A DNA stretch of 64,000 nucleotides from Bacteroidia bacterium (GCA_014378485.1 JACMNO010000013.1:44721-108720), one strand, 5' to 3'; numbered from the stretch's first letter, positions 39,899-49,478 are shown. Made by a program: numbers and translations. The notes: generated by a model not told the origin, from the sequence alone.

Positions 39899-40483
39899 TT
39901 AATTTGTAATCCAATGTTCCAGTCCTACTTTAAATTGATTAATATAACCTCTAAAAATGGAAACTGTTATTTTCTTATTTAAATGATGCTTTTTTTTATC
40001 TATTTTAAACTCTTTAGGGAAAAATCCAAATTGCAAGTTAGCGTTTACTCTATCAAAATAATCCTGTTCATTACTACTATACAACATACCCTCTTTTGAT
40101 ATTTCAAATAAAGTTAACTCTATACTGTGAGCACTGGATATTCCATTAAACAATATTACACCATTAACCATCACTGCCTTTGCATTATGGTGAGTTAAAT
40201 CCAATAGATTAACTGTATTCAAATAGCCTTTAAAAATTAATTTAGTGTCATCCAAGTCGTCTAACCATTCATCTAATGTATCATTCCCGATTTTAAATTT
40301 GACAAAATCAATAACAATAATTAATTCATGGTTTTCAGGATTGTAAAAAATAACAGAGCTACTATTTAATGAAAAGTATTGCTGGTCATGGTAATGTGTA
40401 TTTACATAAGTTTTCGAAAATTGTATATTCTGAGCATCACTCCTATAACAAATCAGAAACAAAAATATTATTAAATATTTCAT
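39899..40483 (-). CDS. Hypothetical secreted protein, 194 aa (exporter operon)
   Basis: Signal peptide MKYLIIFLFLICYRSDAQ; KLIFKGYLN...MVNGVILFNGISSAHSIELTLFEI is weakly reminiscent of YceI-like lipocalins. Confidence 0.5.
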   Translation of the reverse strand: MKYLIIFLFLICYRSDAQNIQFSKTYVNTHYHDQQYFSLNSSSVIFYNPENHELIIVIDFVKFKIGNDTLDEWLDDLDDTKLIFKGYLNTVNLLDLTHHNAKAVMVNGVILFNGISSAHSIELTLFEISKEGMLYSSNEQDYFDRVNANLQFGFFPKEFKIDKKKHHLNKKITVSIFRGYINQFKVGLEHWITN

Positions 40484-40484
40484 T

Positions 40485-40784
40485 TTATATAGCCTTTATA
40501 TTTTTTCTTAGTAATGCGCCAAACTCTTCATTAATATGACTTACCGGTGTGGCATAAATAATCATATTTTTACTAAAAAACTTCTTTTCAATGTCCCTTT
40601 CAATAGTGCTATACAATAAAGCTTTTGTAATAAAGAACAGATGAATCGTTTTCTTTTGACCCGTAATAGTTATGATTTTGTTTGTATCAATATGTGTTTG
40701 TAACGCGTATTTTTGCTTAATAATATAAAGAGATATACTTCCAGCTTTTTTTTCATCATTTAAAATGATGTTAAATATTATCAT
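40485..40784 (-). CDS. Hypothetical 99-aa protein overlapping the end of the TolC-like gene
   Basis: Tight overlap with the upstream CDS and 1 bp from the downstream CDS; no signal peptide. Confidence 0.5.
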   Translation of the reverse strand: MIIFNIILNDEKKAGSISLYIIKQKYALQTHIDTNKIITITGQKKTIHLFFITKALLYSTIERDIEKKFFSKNMIIYATPVSHINEEFGALLRKNIKAI

Positions 40785-42175
40785 AGTTTATAGTTTAGAC
40801 TTCCGTTTAAATAAATAATATTGAGCACTGTTTTTATAAATTTTAATTTATATTCTGTTAGTTTTAATTCAGATTCAAGCCATTTATTTTCTCTCGTGTT
40901 CATCATAAACAAAGAGCTTTCTCCATTCGAAAATTTTAGTTTTTCCGCTTCAACAAGTTGTTTACTATAGTTGGCGGAGCGTTCTGCATTTTGAAGCTGA
41001 GCTGATAAAATACTTATTGTTTGTTTTAAAGTATTAATTTTAAAATTTAAATCGTTTGTTTTATTCGAAAGCTCTAAATTATTATTTTGAGAAATAATTT
41101 TTGACATTTTGTATTCATTAGCAGGGTTTCTCAATAACAGAGGAAAGGTCAAATTTACACCCCATTTATAATTGTTGTTAGAAAACATTGAATTCAATAC
41201 AGAACTGTTGCTAGATAGTACATTGTATTTTACATTTAAAACTGGTTTTATCATTTCTTTTTTTAATCTATTTTCTATTTCTAAAACTTTTTGTAAAGAA
41301 TTATATTTTGAAATTACCGGATTAGTCACAGGGTTTTGATATAAACTTTCAACTAGTATGATTTTAGCTTTATTAAAATAATAATCGAGGCTATCAAGTG
41401 GTTCAAAATTATTAGTAAAACCTGCCGGACCGTTGTTCTGCCAATTAAATGCAGAAAGATCATTTGCGCTTTTTTGATTGTCAATTAAAGCATTCTGTAA
41501 ATCCAATAATCGTGTTTGATAGAAAATGGCGGCTTCAATAGTATCTACCGCAGCTTTTTCTCCAATATTGGCAAGTGCTTCTATACCTGTAAGCCTTTGC
41601 CTGGCCGCTTCCATAAAATAATTATTTAACGCTATTTGTTTTGCATTAAATAACCACTCAAAATAACGTTGTGAAGATTCGAAGAGTAAATTATTGAGTT
41701 GTACTTGTTTTTCAGCATCGTAATAATTAAGATACTCTTTTGACTTTAAGACTTCTGCTCTTCGCTTATCGATTAATAAACCTTGTAAAACGCCAACTTC
41801 TAAACCTAGATATGGCAGCCCATTTTGTGGCGTATAGAGTTCAGGATTAATGTTTGTTCCTGTACCATAATCATAACCAAATTTTAAGTATTGAGAGGTA
41901 AATAGTGGTTGTTTAACTTCAGCATTTAAAGTGGTATAATAGTTATTTCCATAAAACTGTTTTTGATCGTAGTTTCCACTTATTAATGGATCGTAATTTC
42001 CACGGGCTGCTTTATATTGCAGCTTTCCATATTTTTTTTCATTTTCTGCCCTTTGTGCTAAAGGATTATTTTGCAATACGTTATTAATAAAATCATTGTA
42101 GCTTAACTTAATGCCGTTTTGACTTTTGCTTGACAGTGAGAATATGAGAAATATAAAAGCAAACGATAATTTCAT
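40781..42175 (-). CDS. TolC-family outer membrane protein
   Basis: Signal peptide; YNDFINNVLQNNPLAQRAENEKKYGKLQYKAARGNYDPLISG; internal coiled-coil duplication. Confidence 0.85.
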   Translation of the reverse strand: MKLSFAFIFLIFSLSSKSQNGIKLSYNDFINNVLQNNPLAQRAENEKKYGKLQYKAARGNYDPLISGNYDQKQFYGNNYYTTLNAEVKQPLFTSQYLKFGYDYGTGTNINPELYTPQNGLPYLGLEVGVLQGLLIDKRRAEVLKSKEYLNYYDAEKQVQLNNLLFESSQRYFEWLFNAKQIALNNYFMEAARQRLTGIEALANIGEKAAVDTIEAAIFYQTRLLDLQNALIDNQKSANDLSAFNWQNNGPAGFTNNFEPLDSLDYYFNKAKIILVESLYQNPVTNPVISKYNSLQKVLEIENRLKKEMIKPVLNVKYNVLSSNSSVLNSMFSNNNYKWGVNLTFPLLLRNPANEYKMSKIISQNNNLELSNKTNDLNFKINTLKQTISILSAQLQNAERSANYSKQLVEAEKLKFSNGESSLFMMNTRENKWLESELKLTEYKLKFIKTVLNIIYLNGSLNYKL

Positions 42176-42185
42176 AATAATATTA

Positions 42186-44423
42186 TTATTTATTTTTACT
42201 CGAATCTAAATTCACATAAAATTCAGGCGGAAAGCCGTTTGCTTTTCTCCATAGCTCATAAAATAGCGGCACATTTTTTAAAAGAGCAAAGCCTTCAACG
42301 CCACTTCCAATTTGTATTGCTTCCGGCCATGCTTTTCCGCTATTTTTTGCTAAAATCCTAAATTTTCCATTATCAGATAAAACTTTATCAAATGCAACAA
42401 TTTCTGATGTGTAAGTACCGTAACTTATACCTGGCCAACCTGAAAAAACAAAAGCAGGCCAGCCGTCAAATTGAAGTTGAACTTTCTGGCCAACTTGAAT
42501 AAGAGGCAAATCAATAGGATTAATATATAGTTCAACCACCTGTTCGCTATGTAAAGGTACAATGTTGCATAAAGAAGCTCCTTCTTTAATAATTTCTCCG
42601 ATACCCTGAATATTAGTTTTTGTAATGTAACCATTCTGAGGCGCCAAAACATAATAAAAACCTTTTCGTAAAGTATAATTTGCCAGCTGGTTTTGTAATT
42701 TTGTCAGTGCCCCCTCACCCTCATATAATAATGATAAAACAGAAAACTTATCTGATTCAGCCTTCATTAGTTTTTCTTGATATTCCTGTTGTATTGAATT
42801 TAAATCTATTTCCGAATTTAGAAATTCATTCTTTGTAGACATAAATTTGTTGTCAGCGGAAGTTTTTTTGGCAAGCGCTTCCTGAACTTTTATTCTTCGA
42901 TTTTCTAAATCTGTTTTAGATATTACACCTTTACCAAATAATTCTTCGTAACGTTTTAACTGTTCCTCTGCTACTTTAAAATTATTTGATGATGTGTGAG
43001 ATTCAATGCTATCTGTAGAGATTTTAATTTTAGCTTGTACAATTTTATTTCGGGCTTGTTCAATTTTTAAACTCAAGGATTTATTTAAAGCATTGATTTG
43101 CGAATTTACTGCGTTAATTTTATCTTCATAAGACTCTAATGTTGTTTCTTTTGAATCTATTATCTGTTCGGAACGGTTAATCAATTGAGGATCCATATAT
43201 TCATCTTTTATCTCCGAAATAAAAGCGATGGTATCGTTTTTATCTACCAAATCACCATCCATGATATACCACATTTCTATTCTGCCTGCTATTCTAGAAG
43301 TAATTGTTTGTGGTCTATTCTCTGGGTTTAGCGTTGTTACTTTGCCATTTGATTGAATATTTTGTGTCCATGGCAAAAACAAAATTATCACTGCAGTTAA
43401 AATTAAACTATACAAAGAGTATCTTATTACTCTAGAATATCGATGATTATAAGCTTGTGATTGACTTTGTAATTTTTTACTTTGGGTATCAAGTAAAGAA
43501 TATTGTGGTTGGTGGTTAAATACTTCTTCAATTTTGTATAGTGAAGTTATTATATCATAGCAAACACTTAAACTGCCAACTAACTTCTCTATAGAATTAA
43601 TAACCAAAAGTATAATAATCTCCGATGCTATAAATTGTCCAATATTTAAATCACCTCGTAAAACTAAGTAGGCACCAAAAAACAACAAAACACTTATAAA
43701 TAAAACTTTAAAAATAATAATTCCCTTAAATTGAGTCTCTAATACACTATAATGGTGTTTTCGATTATCAAAATATTGACCTAGTCTTTTTTCCGTTCCC
43801 GAATTTAAATCACTCTCGATATCATTTTTCAAAGCATACTTCTGAAACCATTCCAAGAGTTTATATTTTTGGTTGGACGTTTCTATGTTTGTATCAATAC
43901 CCTTTTTGCCGTAATAACTAACTATAAAATAAAATATACCCCCTAATAAAATGACAAATACTAAAAACCATGAACTATATATTGGTAGAATTAATAAACC
44001 AAAAATTATACTGATAACTGAAAACGATAAATCTAATAGTATCTTACTAATTCCCTTTTGCAGTGTTACTACTTCTAAATATTTATTTATTTTAGGTAAG
44101 ATTTCAATTGAAGGTGTTGAATCCAATAAAAAATTATTTATTCTCGAAGTCAAATCGCCAAATATTTTTTGATGGAGTGTTTCATTTATTCGCATTTGCC
44201 ATAACTGAAAAAACCCGATAAACACAGTTATAATTATAACAATACAACTTAATAAAATAAGGGAAGCAGAAAAACTTCCTGCCATTATATAAGTAATAAT
44301 ACCTTGAATCCCCATTGGGATAGAAATATATAGGACTGCTTGTAAAAGAGCTAACACATATATTTTATTGATTATAGCTCTTTCGTTATGAAGCCACCTA
44401 AATAATAATTTTGCTTTGTTCAC
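42186..44423 (-). CDS. Fusion protein: ABC exporter type-1 transmembrane domain (no nucleotide-binding domain) + HlyD/MFP periplasmic adaptor
   Basis: Residues about 1-300 are a multi-TM ABC type-1 TMD (NKIYVLALLQAVLYISIPMGIQGIITYIMAGS...GQFIASEIIILLVINSIEKLVGSLSVCYDIITSLYKIEEVF). Residues about 335-745 are HlyD-like (NGKVTTLNPENRPQTITSRIAGRIEMWYIMDGDLVDKNDTI...coiled coil...VLAPQNGYITKTNIQGIGEIIKEGASLCNIVP). No Walker A, signature or Walker B motif seen. Confidence 0.85.
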   Translation of the reverse strand: MNKAKLLFRWLHNERAIINKIYVLALLQAVLYISIPMGIQGIITYIMAGSFSASLILLSCIVIIITVFIGFFQLWQMRINETLHQKIFGDLTSRINNFLLDSTPSIEILPKINKYLEVVTLQKGISKILLDLSFSVISIIFGLLILPIYSSWFLVFVILLGGIFYFIVSYYGKKGIDTNIETSNQKYKLLEWFQKYALKNDIESDLNSGTEKRLGQYFDNRKHHYSVLETQFKGIIIFKVLFISVLLFFGAYLVLRGDLNIGQFIASEIIILLVINSIEKLVGSLSVCYDIITSLYKIEEVFNHQPQYSLLDTQSKKLQSQSQAYNHRYSRVIRYSLYSLILTAVIILFLPWTQNIQSNGKVTTLNPENRPQTITSRIAGRIEMWYIMDGDLVDKNDTIAFISEIKDEYMDPQLINRSEQIIDSKETTLESYEDKINAVNSQINALNKSLSLKIEQARNKIVQAKIKISTDSIESHTSSNNFKVAEEQLKRYEELFGKGVISKTDLENRRIKVQEALAKKTSADNKFMSTKNEFLNSEIDLNSIQQEYQEKLMKAESDKFSVLSLLYEGEGALTKLQNQLANYTLRKGFYYVLAPQNGYITKTNIQGIGEIIKEGASLCNIVPLHSEQVVELYINPIDLPLIQVGQKVQLQFDGWPAFVFSGWPGISYGTYTSEIVAFDKVLSDNGKFRILAKNSGKAWPEAIQIGSGVEGFALLKNVPLFYELWRKANGFPPEFYVNLDSSKNK

Positions 44424-44437
44424 AGTAATAATTTCCG

Positions 44438-44445
44438 CAAATATA
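44438..44445 (-). promoter_or_regulatory. -7 element TATATTTG for the exporter operon
   Basis: Minus-strand TATATTTG about 15 nt from the ATG at 44423. Confidence 0.6.
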
Positions 44446-44461
44446 GTATATATATATACAG

Positions 44462-44478
44462 TAATAGTATTACTATTA
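44462..44478. promoter_or_regulatory. Putative TetR operator (perfect 8-bp-arm palindrome)
   Basis: TAATAGTA-T-TACTATTA between the divergent promoters. A second palindrome, GTATATATATATAC, lies at 44446-44459. Confidence 0.6.
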
Positions 44479-44486
44479 TATTTAAT

Positions 44487-44494
44487 TACATTTG
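44487..44494 (+). promoter_or_regulatory. -7 element TACATTTG for the TetR gene
   Basis: TACATTTG 21 nt upstream of the ATG at 44515. Confidence 0.5.
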
Positions 44495-44514
44495 CACCAA
44501 GAAATATAGTTTAC

Positions 44515-45192
44515 ATGGAATTGGAAGTAAGAATTAAAATGAATGATAAATTGTTTATTCGTGATCCTGAAGTTACAATTTTAGGACAAACAATTATAAA
44601 GCAAGGTCTCGTTTTAATAAACAAGCTTGGTTTTGAAATATTTACTTTTAAAAAATTAGCTTCCGAAATTAATACGACAGAAGCTAGCATTTATCGCTAC
44701 TTTGAGAATAAACATAGGTTGTTAGTGTACCTGATTACATGGTATTGGAGTTATCTTGAGTATAAAGTTCTTTTCAGCTTAAATAACATGAAAGACCCTG
44801 AAATTAAACTTAAAACAATAATAAAATTAATTGCCGAAGAACCCTTGAATAAAGGTTTAAATTCGGACTTTTTATCAGAATATGAAGCTTATAAATTAGT
44901 AATAAGTGAAGGATCAAAAGCTTATCTAACCCACAACGTAAGCAAAGATAATAAAAATAGGATTTTTAAACCTTACAAGGATTTGTGCGAACGTTTTTCT
45001 TCAATAATTAAAGAATATAATCCAAAGTATGAATTCCCACATTCTTTGGCAAGCTCACTTTTAGAGATTTCATATTCACAAAAATTCTTTAAGGAAAATC
45101 TCCCCTCTTTGACTGATTTTGCAAAAGAACAAGACAATAAGAAAATGATTGTATTTTTAGAATCTTTGCTTTTCAACTCTTTAAAACACTAA
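44515..45192 (+). CDS. TetR/AcrR family transcriptional regulator
   Basis: HTH: GQTIIKQGLVLINKLGFEIFTFKKLASEINTTEASIYRYFENKHRLLVYLITWYWSYLEY. The ORF track starts at 44416; ATG at 44515 is compatible with the promoter. Confidence 0.85.
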   Translation: MELEVRIKMNDKLFIRDPEVTILGQTIIKQGLVLINKLGFEIFTFKKLASEINTTEASIYRYFENKHRLLVYLITWYWSYLEYKVLFSLNNMKDPEIKLKTIIKLIAEEPLNKGLNSDFLSEYEAYKLVISEGSKAYLTHNVSKDNKNRIFKPYKDLCERFSSIIKEYNPKYEFPHSLASSLLEISYSQKFFKENLPSLTDFAKEQDNKKMIVFLESLLFNSLKH

Positions 45193-45321
45193 TAAATGTT
45201 TAGGGTTAAGGTCAGGTCTAAGAAGTATAGGTATAATTCCGTAACATAGAAAAAATCGTAACTTTAGATTTTTAAATAAACTGCAATAATTTGGTTTACA
45301 AAGAATTTTCAAAAAAATATA

Positions 45322-45550
45322 TTGCCTAAAGATTCACTGGATTATTTTGAGATTACTAAAGTAACAATACTTCCAGAGAATAGTAAATTGGAAGATTGTT
45401 GTGTAATGAGAATACTGAGTGGAAAACCACATAAAACATGAGATGAGGGTATTGATTATAAAACGGATCAACCTATATTTCTCTCAGATGATGTTGTAAA
45501 TTTTTTTTGTGGGTTTAAATATATCCTTTTGCGCCCTTCGTGTGCTAAAA
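45322..45550 (+). pseudogene. Possible decayed transposase N-terminal fragment (ISAon1-like)
   Basis: LPKDSLDYFEITKVTILPENSKLEDCCVMRILSGKPHKT*DEGIDYKTDQPIF...: short, interrupted by a stop; N-terminal motif only. Confidence 0.25.
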
Positions 45551-45804
45551 GTTAAAAGATATAATTCAATAAAAACAATCAAATCTGAGAAAAGGAATTC
45601 TCAAGGGGTTTGAAACTACTCATTATAGATCAATTCATTAATAAAGTTGGCCGATGTTCATCCAGATGTCAATTTTTTAAAATTATCTCTGCTATGTTGT
45701 CTTGTGGCTTAATAAGTTCGCTTCTTTCGCGCTAAAGTGATCAGGTAAAAATGCTGAAACATCACGTTAAGATTGGACTGCATGGTTGAACCATAAATTA
45801 AAAT

Positions 45805-47256
45805 TTACTTTTCCAACGCTTCCTTCACTAATTGGTTCGCCATTTTAGGATCGGCTTTGCCTTTGCCAAGCTTCATCACTTCGCCAACAAATAAACCTAA
45901 CAAGTTCACTTTACCGTTTTTGTACTCCGTGATTTTTTCAGGATATTTTGCTAAGGCTTGATTGACCAATTCCTGTAAAGCACCTTTATCATTGCTTTGA
46001 ATAATATCTAAACGCTGCGCAATACTTAATGGAGATTCGGTAGGATTTATCATTAACTCCAGAAATAATTTTTGAGTAGCAGCTGCATTACTTATTTTAC
46101 CTTCATCAATTAATGAAATTAAATCGGCAATGGTTTTTGGTTTTACTTTAAATTTTTCAATCGCAATCGCATTTTCGTTTAAGTAGGATTTAATACTTCC
46201 CATCATCCAGTTAGCCGCTGCTTTGTAGTTTTTAGTAAACGAAACCAATTCATTAAAATATAAAGCCAAACCTTTTAAGTCGGTTAAATTAAGCGCATCG
46301 TATTCTGATAAGCCAAACTCTTTAGTAAATTTCTTCAAGAGATCATTTGGTAATTCAGGCATTTGAGACTTCGCCGAATTGATGTAGTCTTGCGTAATAA
46401 ATATGGGTTGTAAATCGGGCTCTGGAAAATAACGGTAGTCGTTGGCGTTTTCTTTACTACGTAAGGCAAAGGTAGAACCATCCGTGGCATTAAAGCTACG
46501 CGTCTCTCCGGCAATTTCTCCGCTTGCTTCTAATAAATCAATCTGACGTTTAATTTCAAAATCGATAGCACGCTGCACGTTACGGAAAGAGTTCATGTTT
46601 TTTACCTCTACTTTTTTTCCGTATTCTTTAGCGTCTTTCAGCATCACAGAAACGTTGGCATCACAACGTAGCGAACCTTCTTCCATGTTACCGTCACAAA
46701 TGTCTAAATAACGTACTAGTTTTTTTACCTCAGTTAAATAAACATAAGCTTCGTCGCTACAAGTAAAATCAGGCTCTGTCACAATTTCCAATAAAGGTGT
46801 TCCGGCACGGTTCAAATCTATTAAGGATTCAAACGGATCAATGTCGTGCATACTTTTACCGGCATCTTCTTCCATGTGAATACGCGTTAAATTAATGCGT
46901 TTCTCAGTTCCATCTTTTAATTTAATATCAACATGCCCACCGGTGCAAATAGGCGTTTTATCCTGTGTAATCTGGTAGCCTTTTGGTAAATCGGCATAAA
47001 AATAATTTTTACGGGCAAACTGGTTTTCTTCACGAATGTTACAATTCAGTGCAATGCCTAGTTTTACTGCAAATTCAATGGCGCGCTTGTTTACTTTTGG
47101 TAAAGTACCCGGGTGGCCCAATGTTATAACACTGACGTTGGTATTTGGCATAGCACCATATTCAGCCACATCGTTACTATACATTTTTGTTTTGGTAAGT
47201 AACTGAATGTGACATTCCAAACCTATGACTGCTTTATATTTATCGTAAACGGACAT
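45805..47256 (-). CDS. gatB: Asp-tRNA(Asn)/Glu-tRNA(Gln) amidotransferase subunit GatB
   Basis: YKAVIGLECHIQLLTKTKMYSND, HMEEDAGKSMHD, RAGTPLLEIVTEPD. Confidence 0.97.
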   Translation of the reverse strand: MSVYDKYKAVIGLECHIQLLTKTKMYSNDVAEYGAMPNTNVSVITLGHPGTLPKVNKRAIEFAVKLGIALNCNIREENQFARKNYFYADLPKGYQITQDKTPICTGGHVDIKLKDGTEKRINLTRIHMEEDAGKSMHDIDPFESLIDLNRAGTPLLEIVTEPDFTCSDEAYVYLTEVKKLVRYLDICDGNMEEGSLRCDANVSVMLKDAKEYGKKVEVKNMNSFRNVQRAIDFEIKRQIDLLEASGEIAGETRSFNATDGSTFALRSKENANDYRYFPEPDLQPIFITQDYINSAKSQMPELPNDLLKKFTKEFGLSEYDALNLTDLKGLALYFNELVSFTKNYKAAANWMMGSIKSYLNENAIAIEKFKVKPKTIADLISLIDEGKISNAAATQKLFLELMINPTESPLSIAQRLDIIQSNDKGALQELVNQALAKYPEKITEYKNGKVNLLGLFVGEVMKLGKGKADPKMANQLVKEALEK

Positions 47257-47334
47257 TCTATTTTGAATTAAGATTTAAGAATTAAGAAGTATTACTCAGA
47301 AATTCAGAATTTAAAGATAGTAATTATTCGCGTT

Positions 47335-47430
47335 AGGGATTGCAGTGAAAATCCTTTTTTGATTACGCATCGGCGTGAGAAAAAAGATTGAAACGCAAAG
47401 CCCGACCCGTTTTTCACGGGTAACGCCCTA
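47335..47430. repeat. Dispersed intergenic repeat between gatB and dnaG
   Basis: GATTGCAGTGAAAATCCTTTTTTGATTACGC...GATTGAAACGCAAAGCCCGACCCGTTTTTCACGGGTAACGCCCTA; includes hairpin CCCGT-TTTTC-ACGGG. Confidence 0.6.
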
Positions 47431-47474
47431 ATATTAGATTAACTTAGTATATTTACCTTCCGATATTATTTTCC

Positions 47475-49478
47475 TTGATCCCTAAATTTACCATAGATAA
47501 AATTATTGATGCCGCCCGTGTTGAGGACGTGATCGGTGATTTTATTACCCTTAAAAAGCGTGGTGCCAATTTATTGGGATTATGTCCTTTTCACGGCGAA
47601 AAATCACCATCGTTTACGGTATCACCCGCCAAGGGAATTTATAAATGTTTTGGTTGCGGAAAGTCGGGAACAGCGGTAAATTTTATCATGGACCTGGAGA
47701 GTTTATCATACCCGGAAGCTTTAAGGTGGTTGGCCAACAAGTATGGCATTGAGGTGATTGAAAAAGAAATCAGTGTTGAAGAAAAAGCCCAGCAAAACGA
47801 AAAGGAGAGTTTATACATTGTGATGCAATATTCACAAAAGTATTACACGGATCTTTTAATGAATGATGATCTGGGCCGTTCGATAGGGTTAGGTTATTTT
47901 AAAGAAAGAGGATTTACGCAGGCAACAATCGATAAATTTCAATTAGGTTATAGTTCCGAGGAACGTCGTAAATTTTCTGAAACTGCTGTGAAGAATAGTT
48001 ATAAGCCAGAATACCTGGTTAAAACCGGCATGTCTATTCTATCCAATAATCATGTAGAAGGCAATCCTATAACCGTTAGTGATATATTTGATCGTTACAC
48101 GGGTCGAGTGATGTTCCCGATCCTTAATATTTCAGGAAAGGTTATTGGCTTTGGGGGCAGAATCCTGATTACGGATAAAAAACAGGCTAAGTATATTAAT
48201 TCGCCACAGACCGATATTTACGATAAAAGTAAAACGCTGTATGGTTTGTTTCAGGCTAAAAAGCAAATTATACAGGATGATAATTGTTACCTGGTAGAAG
48301 GTTACACTGATGTGATTTCCATGCATCAATCAAACATTGAAAATGTGGTGTCTTCTTCGGGCACATCTTTGACGGTTGAGCAAATCAAATTAATTCATCG
48401 CTTTACAAAGAATATTACGATTTTATATGATGGCGATGTGGCCGGTATTAAAGCTAGTTTCAGAGGAATTGATCTAATCCTGGAGGAAGGAATGAATGTT
48501 CGCGTGCTGTTGTTTCCTGATGGGGATGATCCGGATTCTTACAGTAAAAAAGTTACGAATGATGAGTTCAAAGAGTTTATAAAAACAAACAGTAAAGATT
48601 TTATTTCTTTTAAAACAAGTTTATTATACAAGGAAGTTGAGCATGACCCAATAAGGCGTGCTGAATTAATTAAGGATATTGTTGAGAGTATTTCAGTGAT
48701 CCCGGATGCGATCAATAGATCAGTGTATGTGAAAGAATGTTCAAGGATCATGGATATCAGTGAGCAGATTTTGCAAATTGAAATCAATAAACTAATTCGT
48801 AAAAAAACAGGCAAACAAGGCGCTGTTTCTTATGATGCAAAAGGCGACAAGTATAAAGGCGGGCATCCTGATGACGCATCACATCCTGTAGAAGAATTTG
48901 CAGAGGAAGAAAAACTAGTTGATCCGATTTTAGATTCGGAAGAAAAAGAATTACTTCGAATGATGATGCAGTACGGAAATGTATTGGTGGAAGTAGAAGC
49001 AGAGGATACAGATAACGCGCAACAGTCATTTCAACTAACGGTTTGTGAGTTTGTTATCTTTGAATTGTGGAGAGATAACCTTCAGTTTATTAATCCTGTT
49101 TACCAAATGGTATTGGACGAATTTCAGCATGAACTGGAGAGTGGCGTTATTCCAACAATGCAAACCTTCACGCACCATTCAAATCCGGCAGTTGCACAGG
49201 TAGCCATTAACATAGCTTCTTTTTCTGATATTGTAAGTTATAAGTGGGAAAAATTTGGTGTTTCAGTTCCGCAGGAAATACATCACATCAAAAAAGGAAT
49301 AGAGCACCAATTGTTCAGTTTAAAAGAAAAACGTTTGAACCAGATCATTAAAGAAGCTAAGGAGTTAGTAAAGACGGCTGATCCCTTTGAGCATAAACAT
49401 GTTTACGAGTTTGTAATTTTATTGGAAAACCAGAAAAAGCGTGTCAATAAAATTCTTGGCAGAACTATTATTAGATAA
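47475..49478 (+). CDS. dnaG: DNA primase (TTG start)
   Basis: ANLLGLCPFHGEKSPSFTVSPAKGIYKCFGCGKSG zinc finger; VEGYTDVISMHQ TOPRIM. Confidence 0.97.
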   Translation: MIPKFTIDKIIDAARVEDVIGDFITLKKRGANLLGLCPFHGEKSPSFTVSPAKGIYKCFGCGKSGTAVNFIMDLESLSYPEALRWLANKYGIEVIEKEISVEEKAQQNEKESLYIVMQYSQKYYTDLLMNDDLGRSIGLGYFKERGFTQATIDKFQLGYSSEERRKFSETAVKNSYKPEYLVKTGMSILSNNHVEGNPITVSDIFDRYTGRVMFPILNISGKVIGFGGRILITDKKQAKYINSPQTDIYDKSKTLYGLFQAKKQIIQDDNCYLVEGYTDVISMHQSNIENVVSSSGTSLTVEQIKLIHRFTKNITILYDGDVAGIKASFRGIDLILEEGMNVRVLLFPDGDDPDSYSKKVTNDEFKEFIKTNSKDFISFKTSLLYKEVEHDPIRRAELIKDIVESISVIPDAINRSVYVKECSRIMDISEQILQIEINKLIRKKTGKQGAVSYDAKGDKYKGGHPDDASHPVEEFAEEEKLVDPILDSEEKELLRMMMQYGNVLVEVEAEDTDNAQQSFQLTVCEFVIFELWRDNLQFINPVYQMVLDEFQHELESGVIPTMQTFTHHSNPAVAQVAINIASFSDIVSYKWEKFGVSVPQEIHHIKKGIEHQLFSLKEKRLNQIIKEAKELVKTADPFEHKHVYEFVILLENQKKRVNKILGRTIIR

